Source of the DNA: JBBECE01 sp040881985 | GTDB lineage: Bacteria; Pseudomonadota; Alphaproteobacteria; Rhizobiales; Devosiaceae | Length of the DNA stretch: 64,000 nucleotides | Assembly: GCA_040881985.1 (NCBI GenBank) | Contig: JBBECE010000023.1 | Coordinates: 1 to 64,000, forward strand | Direction: 5' to 3' | Part shown: positions 32,901 to 43,659 of the stretch, in pieces | How the letters are laid out: each line of letters opens with the position of its first letter | Position numbering within the stretch: the first letter of the stretch is position 1 | Notes under the pieces: generated by a model | The model's input: the letters and a program-made list of their open reading frames with translations, nothing else | Database searches by the model: none | Told to the model about the DNA's origin: nothing | Position numbers and translations under genes: made by a program

Positions 32901-34201
32901 AGCGGGCCGACGAGCAAATCTCGCTGTTGCAGCCGGCTCGGCTCGCGCAACTCCTGGCTCCTCTCGAAGGCATCGCGTCGATCGGTCTGGCGGTTTCGGG
33001 GGGACCCGACAGTCTCGCTCTGATGGCGATGGCGGCGCGCTGGCGCGATGCCCGGGCAAGGCGGCCGAATGTAACGGTGTTTACGGTCGACCATGGTTTG
33101 CGCCCCGAGGCAGTCGAGGAGGCGCGGCTCGTGGCGCGCTACGCGAGCGAGGTCGGGCTCGAAGCGATCACACTCAGATGGGAAGGCGAAAAGCCGGGCA
33201 CGGGATTGCAGGCGGCGGCGCGGACGGCACGCTATCGCCTCATCGGCGAGGTGATGGACTGGCGCGACATTGCGGTGCTGGTCACCGCCCATCACATGGA
33301 CGACCAGGCCGAGACGATCCTGATGCGGATCGCCCATGGCAGCGGGGTGACGGGGCTCGCCGGCATGGCGAGCTTCTCCGAGGTCGAGGGCGTGAAAGTT
33401 TTCCGCCCCCTCCTGCAGGTGCGGCACAGCGAACTCGAAGCGGTGGTCGAAGCGATCGGCTGGACGGCGGTCAACGATCCGTCGAACGCCGATCCGCGCT
33501 TCGAGAGGGCGCGCTGGCGGGCGGCGATGCCATCGCTCGAGGCCTTGGGGCTGACGGTCGAGCGGCTGGCGCAGTTCGGGGCCCGGCTCGGTCGCGCCGA
33601 CGCGGCGCTAAGCGAGGCCGCCGAACGGGCCTTCGAGAGGGTGGTGAAATTCGATGGGTTTGGCGCGGGGAGGCTCAACCTTGCTTTGCTGGCGGCGCTG
33701 CAGCCGGCGATCAGGTTGCGGGTGCTGGCGCGGGCGATCGACGAGGCGGGCGGGGCGGCCCGCGCACCCGATCTGTCGCAGGTCGAGGCGCTTGAGGCGG
33801 CGCTCGGATCGGGCGCGACGCTCGCGGCGACGACCGTGGGGGGCTGCCGGATCGCGGTCGAGGCCGGACGGCTCCTGATCCAGCGGGAGCCCGGGCGCCT
33901 GCGGACCGAGGAGGCGGTTTTGCGGCCCGGCGGGCGACTCGTCTGGGATCAAAGATTCGAGATTTCCACTTCCCCCGACGCCCCCACGATGCGGGTCGCC
34001 GCCGCGGGCCCGATGCCGGCCGGGGAACTCGCCGCGCTGGCGGGAGGAACGGGCGGTGCCGCGGCAGGAGGAGCGGCGGCTGCGGCGGCGGCGCCGAAAG
34101 TCAGCGACGGCGAGACGATCCTGGCGTTGGGGACTTTCACGTTCGATTCACGAGTGAAGGTCAGACTGCTGATCGGACCGCGAGGCGGAGCAAAGCGTTA
34201 A
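32894..34201 (+). CDS. tilS: TilS, tRNA(Ile) lysidine synthetase
   Basis: 435 residues from GTG 32894. The PP-loop SGGPDS is at 35-40, and HHMDDQAET near 132-140 completes the active site. It puts lysine on C34 of the CAU-anticodon tRNA-Ile so that it reads AUA. The C-terminus carries an odd Gly/Ala run (GGTGGAAAGGAAAAAAAP near 389-406), a low-complexity insertion that looks variable. Confidence 0.93.
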   Translation: MLKRADEQISLLQPARLAQLLAPLEGIASIGLAVSGGPDSLALMAMAARWRDARARRPNVTVFTVDHGLRPEAVEEARLVARYASEVGLEAITLRWEGEKPGTGLQAAARTARYRLIGEVMDWRDIAVLVTAHHMDDQAETILMRIAHGSGVTGLAGMASFSEVEGVKVFRPLLQVRHSELEAVVEAIGWTAVNDPSNADPRFERARWRAAMPSLEALGLTVERLAQFGARLGRADAALSEAAERAFERVVKFDGFGAGRLNLALLAALQPAIRLRVLARAIDEAGGAARAPDLSQVEALEAALGSGATLAATTVGGCRIAVEAGRLLIQREPGRLRTEEAVLRPGGRLVWDQRFEISTSPDAPTMRVAAAGPMPAGELAALAGGTGGAAAGGAAAAAAAPKVSDGETILALGTFTFDSRVKVRLLIGPRGGAKR

Positions 34202-34349
34202 CCGCGACTTGGGGCCTGGCTTGCCTCTCCCGACGCCTCAGGCATCCTGTTGTGCCCTTGTAAGGCCGGATTCGCGGACTTACATTGGCTCGTGACCTTG
34301 ACCGGCGCGCCGGCGTTCTCACCCCGCCAGCCCCAACGGAAAGATCTCC

Positions 34350-36281
<1,932 letters not shown>

Positions 36282-36309
36282 GCGGGCTTCGCCCCTGAAC
36301 CTATTCGTC

Positions 36310-36339
36310 GGGCCGCCCCATCGGGCGGCCCTTGCTTTT
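36310..36339 (+). terminator. Intrinsic terminator after ftsH
   Basis: GGGCCGCCC (36310-36318) pairs with GGGCGGCCC (36323-36331) around CATC, then TTGCTTTT. It lies 28 bp after the ftsH stop. Confidence 0.8.
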
Positions 36340-36378
36340 GGGGGAAAGGGCCCGTAGGCGGAACGCGACGGGAGGAAA

Positions 36379-37260
36379 ATGAGCAGGCGGCTTGATACGA
36401 AGATCGAGGGGCTCGATCTGGCGGTGCATGCGGCACGCACCTTCGCCGATACGCCCTGGCTCCACTATGGGCTCTGGCCGCCCGGCGAGCGGGTGAGTTT
36501 CCCCAATCTGCGGGCGGCGCAGGAGCGGTATGTCGACAAGCTCCTGTCGCTGCTGCCGCCGCCGCCGGCGAGGGTGCTCGATGTCGGCGGGGGGACCGGC
36601 GAGATGGCGGCGCGGCTCGCCGGTCTTGGCTACACGGTCGAGATGATTACTCCGAGCGCGACCCAGGCGGGGTTGGCGCGCCAGCGGCTCGGGGGCAAGG
36701 CGAAGGTGATCGAGGCCCGGTTCGAGGCTTTCGAGGGCGAGGGACCGTACGAGGTCTGCCTCTGGTCGGAGAGCTTTCAATACGTGCCGATGCGCGACAG
36801 CCTGCCGCGGACCAGGCGTCTCATCGTGCCGGGCGGGACCGTCGTGATCGCCGACTGTTTCCGGCGCGAGAGTTTTGCCGGCGGCCGGGCGCCGGGCGGC
36901 GGGCATCGCTGGCCGGCTTTCCTCGAAGCGGCGGGGGCGGAGGGCTTTGAGATCGTTTCGGATGAGGACGTGACCGAGGCCGTCGCACCCTCGATGCTGC
37001 TCGACCAGAAATTCTATCGCGAATTCGCGGCTCCGGTGGTGGCCCAGCTCAGCGGATCGCTCAAGGCAAGGCGGCCGATCGTGCATGGGTTGCTGAGCGC
37101 GATCTACCGGCTCGCCGTCGGCAAGGCAAAGCGCGAGGCGCTCGACGCGAGGCTCAGGGCCGACTATCGCTCGCCGGAGGCCTTCATTTCGGCCAACTGT
37201 TACCGATTCATGAAGCTGCGTCCGGTCGCGGCCGAGGCGGCGGGGTCGGAGACCGTTTAG
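36379..37260 (+). CDS. Class I SAM-dependent methyltransferase
   Basis: 293 residues. Motif I is VLDVGGGTGEMA near 66-77, and the acidic and post-I strands follow (VIEARFEAF; VCLWSESFQYV). It resembles small-molecule methyltransferases that act on lipids or quinones (FPNLRAAQERYVDKLL is a SMT-like lead-in), but the substrate is not evident. It sits between ftsH and glmM with its own ribosome binding site (GGGAGGAAA). Both neighbours are core genes, so this may be a lineage-specific insertion. Confidence 0.75.
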   Translation: MSRRLDTKIEGLDLAVHAARTFADTPWLHYGLWPPGERVSFPNLRAAQERYVDKLLSLLPPPPARVLDVGGGTGEMAARLAGLGYTVEMITPSATQAGLARQRLGGKAKVIEARFEAFEGEGPYEVCLWSESFQYVPMRDSLPRTRRLIVPGGTVVIADCFRRESFAGGRAPGGGHRWPAFLEAAGAEGFEIVSDEDVTEAVAPSMLLDQKFYREFAAPVVAQLSGSLKARRPIVHGLLSAIYRLAVGKAKREALDARLRADYRSPEAFISANCYRFMKLRPVAAEAAGSETV

Positions 37261-37342
37261 GATAGCAAGCTTACCCGCTTCGCCGGGGCGGCCGGATGAG
37301 GTATCATTTGCATCGAGTTCGGGCGGGGAGTTCAGGGCGATC

Positions 37343-38686
37343 ATGGGGAAATATTTCGGCACCGACGGGGTGCGCGGGCTCGCCAACGGCGACAGACTGA
37401 CGCCGGACCTCGCGATGAAGGTCGGGATGGCCGCCGGCATCGTCTTCCGCAACGGCAAGCATCGGCATCGCGTCGTCATCGGCAAGGACACGCGGCGGTC
37501 GGGCTATATGATCGAATATGCGATGACGGCCGGATTCACCGCCGTCGGGCTCGATGTGTATCTGCTCGGGCCGATGCCGACCCCGGCGGTCGCCATGCTG
37601 ACGCGCTCGCTCAGGGCCGATCTCGGGGTGATGATTTCGGCGTCGCACAATCCGTTCGAGGACAACGGGATCAAACTGTTCCGGCCTGACGGGTTCAAGC
37701 TCAACGATTCGACCGAGCGCGAGATCGAGGAACTGATCGACGAGGACCTGACCCCGCGCCTCGCGCAGGGCCGCGATATCGGGCGCGCCAAGCGCATCGA
37801 GGAGGCGCGCACCCGCTACACCGAATATGCCAAGCGGACGCTGCCGCGAAACATCGACTTCACCGGCATCCGGGTCGTCGTCGATTGCGCCAACGGGGCC
37901 GCCTACAAGACGGCGCCCGAGGCGCTGTGGGAACTCGGCGCCGAAGTGTTCGCGATCGGGGACCAGCCGGACGGTTTCAACATCAACGACAAGGTCGGCT
38001 CGACCGCGCCGGATCTGTTGTGCGCGAAGGTGCTCGAGCTGCGGGCCGATATCGGGATCGCGCTCGACGGCGACGCCGACCGGGTGATCGTCGTCAATGA
38101 AAAGGGCCAGGTCGTCGACGGCGACCAGCTGATGGCGGCGGTCGCGGCCTACTGGCATGAGCGGCAATTGCTGCAGGGCGGCGGGATCGTCGCCACCGTC
38201 ATGTCCAATCTGGGGCTCGAACGGTATATCTCGACGCTGGGGCTGAGACTCGAGCGCACCAAGGTCGGCGACCGGTACGTTCTCGAGGCGATGCGCGCCG
38301 GCGGCTACAATGTGGGGGGCGAACAGTCCGGCCACATCATTCTCACCGATTTCACCACCACCGGTGACGGGCTCGTCGCGGCGCTGCAGCTGATGGCGCT
38401 GGTGCAGGAGCAGGGCAAACCGGTCTCCGAAGCCTGCCACCTCTTCGAGCCGGTGCCCCAGTTAACCCAGAATATCCGTTACGCTCATGGGGCACCGCTC
38501 GAGGACAAGCTCGTCCGCCAGGTGATCGCCGAGGCCGAAAGCCGGCTCGGCAAGAACGGGCGGCTGGTGGTGCGTCCCTCCGGCACCGAGCCGCTGATAA
38601 GGGTGATGGGCGAGGGCGACGACGAGGCGCTGATCGCTTCGGTTGTCCGCGACGTCGCCGGGGCGATCAAAAAAGCCGCGGCGTAG
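37343..38686 (+). CDS. glmM: GlmM, phosphoglucosamine mutase
   Basis: 447 residues. The active-site phosphoserine is S101 in ISASHNP. The metal loop LDGDADRV is near 236-243, the sugar loop GGEQSGH is near 329-335, and the phosphate loop RPSGTEPLIRVM is near 412. It makes glucosamine-1-phosphate for UDP-GlcNAc, and so for peptidoglycan and lipopolysaccharide. The N-terminal MGKYFGTDGVRG is canonical. Confidence 0.97.
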   Translation: MGKYFGTDGVRGLANGDRLTPDLAMKVGMAAGIVFRNGKHRHRVVIGKDTRRSGYMIEYAMTAGFTAVGLDVYLLGPMPTPAVAMLTRSLRADLGVMISASHNPFEDNGIKLFRPDGFKLNDSTEREIEELIDEDLTPRLAQGRDIGRAKRIEEARTRYTEYAKRTLPRNIDFTGIRVVVDCANGAAYKTAPEALWELGAEVFAIGDQPDGFNINDKVGSTAPDLLCAKVLELRADIGIALDGDADRVIVVNEKGQVVDGDQLMAAVAAYWHERQLLQGGGIVATVMSNLGLERYISTLGLRLERTKVGDRYVLEAMRAGGYNVGGEQSGHIILTDFTTTGDGLVAALQLMALVQEQGKPVSEACHLFEPVPQLTQNIRYAHGAPLEDKLVRQVIAEAESRLGKNGRLVVRPSGTEPLIRVMGEGDDEALIASVVRDVAGAIKKAAA

Positions 38687-38840
38687 CGGTTCGCCGGCGT
38701 CGGCCCGCTCTTCGCGAGCTTCCAGCACAGACGCGGTTTACGGCTCGCAAGGCGTTGCGCTCGCGCGCCTTCCGCCTTGCGTGGCCGAAATATACAGATA
38801 TTTCAATGGATTGAAGGGACATTAGGGTTAAGTCGTTAGG

Positions 38841-38855
38841 TTAAGCCGCTTTTAA
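38841..38855 (+). promoter_or_regulatory. Exact CtrA box in the promoter of the outer-membrane protein
   Basis: TTAA-N7-TTAA with no mismatch, 60 bp before the ATG at 38915. GATAAT at 38867-38872 could be the -10, which places the box over the -35 region as in CtrA-activated promoters. A further TTAA lies at 38828-38831. Confidence 0.6.
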
Positions 38856-38914
38856 GAAACTCCGGCGATAATCGCAGGCACTCCGGTCCACGCGTCGAGT
38901 AACGAGGTCAAGCC

Positions 38915-39580
38915 ATGCGTAACCTGGTCGCCGTTCTGCTTCTAATTTTCGCCTCCGGGCTTCCGGGCGCCGCCCAGGCCGCGGATTTTCCCGAGACGCC
39001 CTACAGTCCGCCGGAAGTCGATTACGGTCTCGACGGCGGCTGGTACATCCGCGCTTCGAAGGACATCAACTACCTGTGGGCCGGGGACATCGTTGACTGC
39101 GCCTGCGGCGACACGACCGCCGAGGGCTGGGGCTATTCGCTCGGCGCCGGCATCGGTTACGAATTCGGCAACGGGTTCCGTGTTGACAAGACGGTCGACT
39201 ACTTCGCCAATTTCGGCGCCACGGTGCCCGGTGGGACCGCCTATGAGCTGCGCACGACGCTGATTCTCGCCAACGCCTATATCGATTTCGGCCTTGGCGA
39301 CGATTATGACGCCAGCGGCGGCTGGATGGCCTATGTCGGCGCCGGCGCCGGGGCGGCCTATTACACCCTGCAAGTCGTTGGCTCGGTCGACAATTCCGCC
39401 TGGACGCTCGCCGCGGCGGCGATGGCGGGCGTGGGTTACGACATGGGCTCGGATGTGATCGATCTCGGCTATCGCCTCGTCTATCTCAACCAGCTGATGA
39501 CGGGCGACGTCATCCCGGGGGTCGCCAGTGGCGTCCTCAACCACGAAATCCGGGTCACCTGGCGGCACCGGCTCTACTAG
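38915..39580 (+). CDS. Outer-membrane beta-barrel protein (Omp25/opacity-like)
   Basis: 221 residues with a signal peptide (LLLIFASGLPGAAQA). The mature part alternates short amphipathic strands (WGYSLGAGIGYEFGNGFRVD; AYVGAGAGAAYYTL; VGYDMGSDVIDLGYRL) and ends in Tyr (VTWRHRLY), the usual insertion signal for an eight-stranded barrel. It resembles the small porin-like family that includes Omp25/Omp31 of Brucella. It contains one CxC pair (DCACGD). A CtrA box precedes it and a strong terminator follows, so it is probably monocistronic. Confidence 0.8.
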   Translation: MRNLVAVLLLIFASGLPGAAQAADFPETPYSPPEVDYGLDGGWYIRASKDINYLWAGDIVDCACGDTTAEGWGYSLGAGIGYEFGNGFRVDKTVDYFANFGATVPGGTAYELRTTLILANAYIDFGLGDDYDASGGWMAYVGAGAGAAYYTLQVVGSVDNSAWTLAAAAMAGVGYDMGSDVIDLGYRLVYLNQLMTGDVIPGVASGVLNHEIRVTWRHRLY

Positions 39581-39604
39581 TTCGAACGGCAGCAATTTCG
39601 CTGG

Positions 39605-39635
39605 AACGGCGCCCCTTCGGGCGCCGTTTCGTTTT
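39605..39635 (+). terminator. Intrinsic terminator after the outer-membrane protein
   Basis: Perfect 10-bp stem AACGGCGCCC (39605-39614) / GGGCGCCGTT (39619-39628) with loop CTTC, then TCGTTTT. Confidence 0.88.
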
Positions 39636-39744
39636 GTCGCAACCATTCCTCCAAGATTCGTTTGACGGCGGGGCCGGGCTGGCCTAATCCCCCGCCCGGG
39701 ACACCCCTCCCCAACGAGGGGCGCCTATCTGGAAGGATAGTCAC

Positions 39745-40908
39745 ATGGCCGATCTCACGCCTCCGCCGGTGCGTCCGGCAAATCCCAATTTCTCATCGGG
39801 TCCCTGCGCCAAGCGTCCCGGCTGGTCGCCGAAGGTTCTGGACAAGGCCATGCTCGGCCGCTCGCACCGGGCCAAGCCCGCCAAGGCGCGGATCGAACAC
39901 GCGCTCGTCCTGACCCGCGAGCTTCTGCAGCTGCCGGAAAGCTATCTCGTCGGCATCGTGCCGGCCTCGGATACGGGGGCGGTCGAGATGGCGCTCTGGT
40001 CGCTCTTGGGCCAGCGCGGGGTCGACCTCTTCGCTTGGGAGAGTTTCGGGTCGGGCTGGGTGAGCGACGTCACCAAAGAACTGCGGCTTAAGGACGTGCG
40101 CGTCTTCACCGCCGAATACGGCGAACTTCCTGACCTCTCGAAAGCCGACTGGAAGCGCGACGTGGTTTTTACCTGGAACGGGACGACATCGGGCGTTCGG
40201 GTGCCGGACGCCGACTGGATCGATGCCGGGCGCGTCGGGCTCTCGATTTGCGACGCGACCTCGGCGGTTTTCGCGCAGGATCTGGATTTCACCAAGCTCG
40301 ATGTGGCGACCTTTTCCTGGCAGAAGGCGCTGGGCGGGGAGGCGGCGCATGGCGTCTCGATCCTGTCGCCGCGCGCCGTCGAGCGGCTCGAAAGCTATTC
40401 GCCGCCCTGGCCGCTGCCGAAAATCTTCCGGCTGACCAAGGGCGGCAGACTGATGGCCGACATTTTCGAGGGCGCGACGATCAACACGCCGTCGATGCTG
40501 GTCATCGAGGACGCAATCGATGCGATGCAATGGGCGCGCGGAATCGGCGGGCTCAAGGCGATGCGGGCACGGGCCGATGCGAATTTCAAGGCGATCGCCG
40601 ATTGGGTGGCGAAAAGCGACTGGGTCGATTTCCTCGCCCGCGATCCGGCGACCCGCTCGAACACCTCGGTCTGTCTCAAAATCGTCGACCCAAGAGTTCG
40701 TGCTTTGGATGAAGAAGGCCAGGGCAAGGTCGCCAAGGGCATCGTCAACCGGCTCGATAAGGAAGGCGTTGCCTATGACATCGGCGCCTATCGCGACGCG
40801 CCGGCCGGACTGCGCATCTGGTGCGGCTCGACGGTCGAGACGAGCGATGTCGTGGCGCTAACGGCTTGGCTCGACTGGGCGTTCTTGTTGCAAAAAGCGG
40901 CGCTCTAG
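39745..40908 (+). CDS. serC: SerC, phosphoserine aminotransferase
   Basis: 387 residues, the alphaproteobacterial form beginning NPNFSSGPCAKRPGW. The pyridoxal-phosphate lysine is K194 in SWQKALGGEAAHG. It converts 3-phosphohydroxypyruvate and glutamate to phosphoserine. It comes 34 bp before serA, giving two of the three steps of serine synthesis in order; serB is not in the window. Confidence 0.96.
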   Translation: MADLTPPPVRPANPNFSSGPCAKRPGWSPKVLDKAMLGRSHRAKPAKARIEHALVLTRELLQLPESYLVGIVPASDTGAVEMALWSLLGQRGVDLFAWESFGSGWVSDVTKELRLKDVRVFTAEYGELPDLSKADWKRDVVFTWNGTTSGVRVPDADWIDAGRVGLSICDATSAVFAQDLDFTKLDVATFSWQKALGGEAAHGVSILSPRAVERLESYSPPWPLPKIFRLTKGGRLMADIFEGATINTPSMLVIEDAIDAMQWARGIGGLKAMRARADANFKAIADWVAKSDWVDFLARDPATRSNTSVCLKIVDPRVRALDEEGQGKVAKGIVNRLDKEGVAYDIGAYRDAPAGLRIWCGSTVETSDVVALTAWLDWAFLLQKAAL

Positions 40909-40942
40909 GGGCGGCCTTCACTGAATTCGACGGGAGGGCGGC

Positions 40943-42526
40943 ATGCCCAGGGTTCTGGTTTCGGACAAATTGAGCGACATGGCGGTGCAGATCTTCCGCG
41001 ACAATGGCGTCGAGGTGGATTTCGCCCCCGAGCTCGGCAAGGACAAGGACAGGCTCCATGCGGCGATTGCCGATTATGACGGGCTCGCCATCCGCTCGGC
41101 GACCAAGGTCACCGAAAAACTGATCGCGGCGGCAAAGCGGCTGAAGGTGATCGGCCGGGCCGGGATCGGCGTCGACAATGTCGATATCCCGGCGGCGACC
41201 GCCAAGGGCATCATCGTGATGAATACGCCCTTCGGCAATTCGATCACCACCGCCGAGCACACGATCGCTCTGTTGATGGCGCTGGCCCGGCAGATCCCCG
41301 AGGCGGATACCTCGACGCGGGCCTCGAAATGGGAAAAGAACCGGTTCCTCGGGGTCGAGGTGACCAACAAGACCCTCGGCATCATCGGCTGCGGCAATAT
41401 CGGCTCGATCGTCGCCGACCGGGCGCAGGGCCTGAAAATGCGGGTGATCGCCTTCGATCCGTACCTGACGCCCGAGCGGGCGCGCGATCTCGGAGTCGAA
41501 AAAGTCGAGCTCGACGAGCTTCTGGCGCGGGCCGATTTCATCACGCTGCACACACCCCTGACCGAGGCGACGCGGCATATCATTTCGGCCGAGGCGATTG
41601 CGAAGATGAGGAAAAGCGCGCGGCTGATCAATTGCGCGCGGGGCGGGCTGGTCGATGAGGCTGCGCTGAAGGAGGCGCTGGTGTCGGGCCGGCTTGCGGG
41701 AGCGGCTATCGATGTGTTTGTCGAGGAGCCGGCGGTCGACAACCCGCTGTTTTCGGCGCCGAACATCATCTGCACCCCGCATCTGGGGGCATCGACCAGC
41801 GAGGCTCAAGAGAATGTCGCCCTGCAGGTTGCCGAGCAGATGTCGGCGTATTTGATGCACGGGGCGATCTCGAACGCGCTCAACTTTCCCTCGATCACCG
41901 CCGAGGAGGCCCCGAAGCTCACGCCTTTCGTCAAGCTCGCCGAGCAACTCGGGAGTTTTGCGGGACAATTGACCGAGACGGCGATCTCGGACGTAAGGAT
42001 CGAATACGAAGGCGCTGTCGCCGAACTCAATACGCGGCCCCTGACCGCGGCGGCAATCGCCGGGCTGCTCAAGCCGCTGCTCGCCGACGTCAATATGGTG
42101 TCGGCGCCGGTCATCGCGCGCGAGCGCGGCATGCAGATCGAGACGGTCAACCGCGAGCAGCAGGGGGCCTATGAGAGCTATATCCGTCTGACGGTGACGA
42201 CCGAAAACGGCCCGCGCGGGGTCGCCGGCACGGTTTTCTCCGACGGCAAGCCGCGGCTCATTCAGGTCAAGGGGATCAATATGGAGGCGGGGCTTGGCGC
42301 CTCGATGCTCTATGTCACCAATGCCGACAAGCCGGGCTTTATCGGCCGGCTCGGCACGGCGCTCGGCGACTGGAAAATCAATATCGCCAATTTCAACCTC
42401 GGCCGGCAGAAGGAAGGCGGCGATGCCATCGCGCTCCTCGAGATCGACGGCGACATCAGCGACGCGCAGATCGCGGCCCTCGCCACCATGGATGGCGTGC
42501 GGCAGGCCAAGCGGCTGAAGTTCTAG
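40943..42526 (+). CDS. serA: SerA, D-3-phosphoglycerate dehydrogenase (long form)
   Basis: 527 residues. The NAD-binding motif GCGNIGSIVADRA is near 148, catalytic R/E/H lie in RGGLVDE and TPHLGAST, then an intervening ASB domain, and the C-terminal ACT domain (SMLYVTNADKPGFIGRLG onward) for serine feedback. It oxidises 3-phosphoglycerate, the product of pgk. The stop codon shares CTAG (42523-42526) with the convergent EamA transporter. Confidence 0.96.
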   Translation: MPRVLVSDKLSDMAVQIFRDNGVEVDFAPELGKDKDRLHAAIADYDGLAIRSATKVTEKLIAAAKRLKVIGRAGIGVDNVDIPAATAKGIIVMNTPFGNSITTAEHTIALLMALARQIPEADTSTRASKWEKNRFLGVEVTNKTLGIIGCGNIGSIVADRAQGLKMRVIAFDPYLTPERARDLGVEKVELDELLARADFITLHTPLTEATRHIISAEAIAKMRKSARLINCARGGLVDEAALKEALVSGRLAGAAIDVFVEEPAVDNPLFSAPNIICTPHLGASTSEAQENVALQVAEQMSAYLMHGAISNALNFPSITAEEAPKLTPFVKLAEQLGSFAGQLTETAISDVRIEYEGAVAELNTRPLTAAAIAGLLKPLLADVNMVSAPVIARERGMQIETVNREQQGAYESYIRLTVTTENGPRGVAGTVFSDGKPRLIQVKGINMEAGLGASMLYVTNADKPGFIGRLGTALGDWKINIANFNLGRQKEGGDAIALLEIDGDISDAQIAALATMDGVRQAKRLKF

Positions 42527-43488
42527 GCGGCGGTGATTTCCGGACGACCGGCCGAGGTCCATTCGGCAAGCGCGATGCCGACAATGACAAATCCCGATGC
42601 GATAAGGTGATAGGGCTCGAACCTCTCGCCGAGAAGGGCGATGGACATCAGCGTGCCGAAGACCGGGATGAGATTGATGAAAAGGCTCGCGCGGTTGGGG
42701 CCGACCCGGCTGACCGAGACGGCGTAACAAAGCTGGGCGACGATCGAGGCGAAGATCGCGGTATAGGCGACGATCAGCCAACCTTGCATATCGATGGTTT
42801 GCGGGGCGTCGAGGATCGACGCCGGGCCGGAAAGCGCCAGTTGGAACAGGATCGAGGCCAGCGCGGCGCCGGCGAAAATCGCGACGAGGAAGCTGAGCCA
42901 GTGAATGTCCGGGCGATAGCGGAGCGTCAGCGAATAGACGGCGTAGGCGAGGCACGCCCCAAGCATCAGGGCGTCGCCCTGATTGATCGATAGCGAGAGC
43001 GCGAGTTCGGGGGCGCCGTGGGTCGCGACCAGCAGCACCCCCCAAAGGGTCAGCGCCACCCCGACAATCTGCAGCAGCCGCGCGCGAACGCGGAAGATGG
43101 CGAAGTTGCCGACCATAACCAGGACCGGGATAGCGGCCTGTTCGATCGACATGTTGACGGCGCTGGTGAAATGCGGGGCGCTGTACAAGAGGACATTGAA
43201 AAGGCTCATGCCGAAGGCGCCATAGCCCAAAAGCAGCCAGAGTTTTGGCCGGATCATTTTCCAGTCGCGGCGCAGGTGCGGCCAGGCGAAGGGCAGGACG
43301 AGGAGGAAGGCGGTAATCCAGCGGGTCGCCGTCAGGGTCAGCGGCTCGATATGGCCGACCGCCAGTTTGCTGGCGATCGTATTGCCGCTCCAGAAAAGCG
43401 GGGCCAGGAGCAGAACCAGATAGGGCCGGGCGAGGGCGCCGGGCCCGGGTGCGGGGCTTCCCGGCGCGTCGGAATGGGCTTTTGTCAT
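42523..43488 (-). CDS. EamA/DMT-family transporter
   Basis: 321 residues with about ten membrane helices in two EamA repeats (first LVLLLAPLFWSGNTIASKL, second DALMLGACLAYAVYSLTL). Drug/metabolite transporters of this kind export amino acids or other small metabolites; the substrate is unknown. ATG 43488 (MTKAHSDAP) is chosen. It is antisense to the serA-purA direction, and the scaffold gap lies 95 bp upstream of its start. Confidence 0.85.
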   Translation of the reverse strand: MTKAHSDAPGSPAPGPGALARPYLVLLLAPLFWSGNTIASKLAVGHIEPLTLTATRWITAFLLVLPFAWPHLRRDWKMIRPKLWLLLGYGAFGMSLFNVLLYSAPHFTSAVNMSIEQAAIPVLVMVGNFAIFRVRARLLQIVGVALTLWGVLLVATHGAPELALSLSINQGDALMLGACLAYAVYSLTLRYRPDIHWLSFLVAIFAGAALASILFQLALSGPASILDAPQTIDMQGWLIVAYTAIFASIVAQLCYAVSVSRVGPNRASLFINLIPVFGTLMSIALLGERFEPYHLIASGFVIVGIALAEWTSAGRPEITAA

Positions 43489-43583
43489 CAAGGATCGTTT
43501 GGTGTATCAGCCTTTGGGCCTTTGTCGGGGCCTAGCAGGATCGGGCGCGCGGCGGAACCGCAAAATGCGGCGGAGCCCCGCCC

Positions 43584-43593
43584 NNNNNNNNNN
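43584..43593. other. Scaffold gap (10 N)
   Basis: Ten undefined bases in the EamA-purA intergenic region, flanked by CCCCGCCC and GGGGCGGGG and by long G-runs at 43594-43635. The true length is unknown; a short repeat or hairpin may have been collapsed. Promoter features for purA and the EamA gene cannot be read here. Confidence 0.98.
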
Positions 43594-43659
43594 GGGGCGG
43601 GGGGGGTAACCCAAAATGGGGGGGGCGCGGGGCCCGGCGCGGCGTTTGGGGGAGCGTTG

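Noticed and set aside
38747..38780. Inverted repeat GCAAGGCG/CGCCTTGC after glmM as a terminator
   Set aside because: The loop is long and no T-run follows; evidence is too weak to list.
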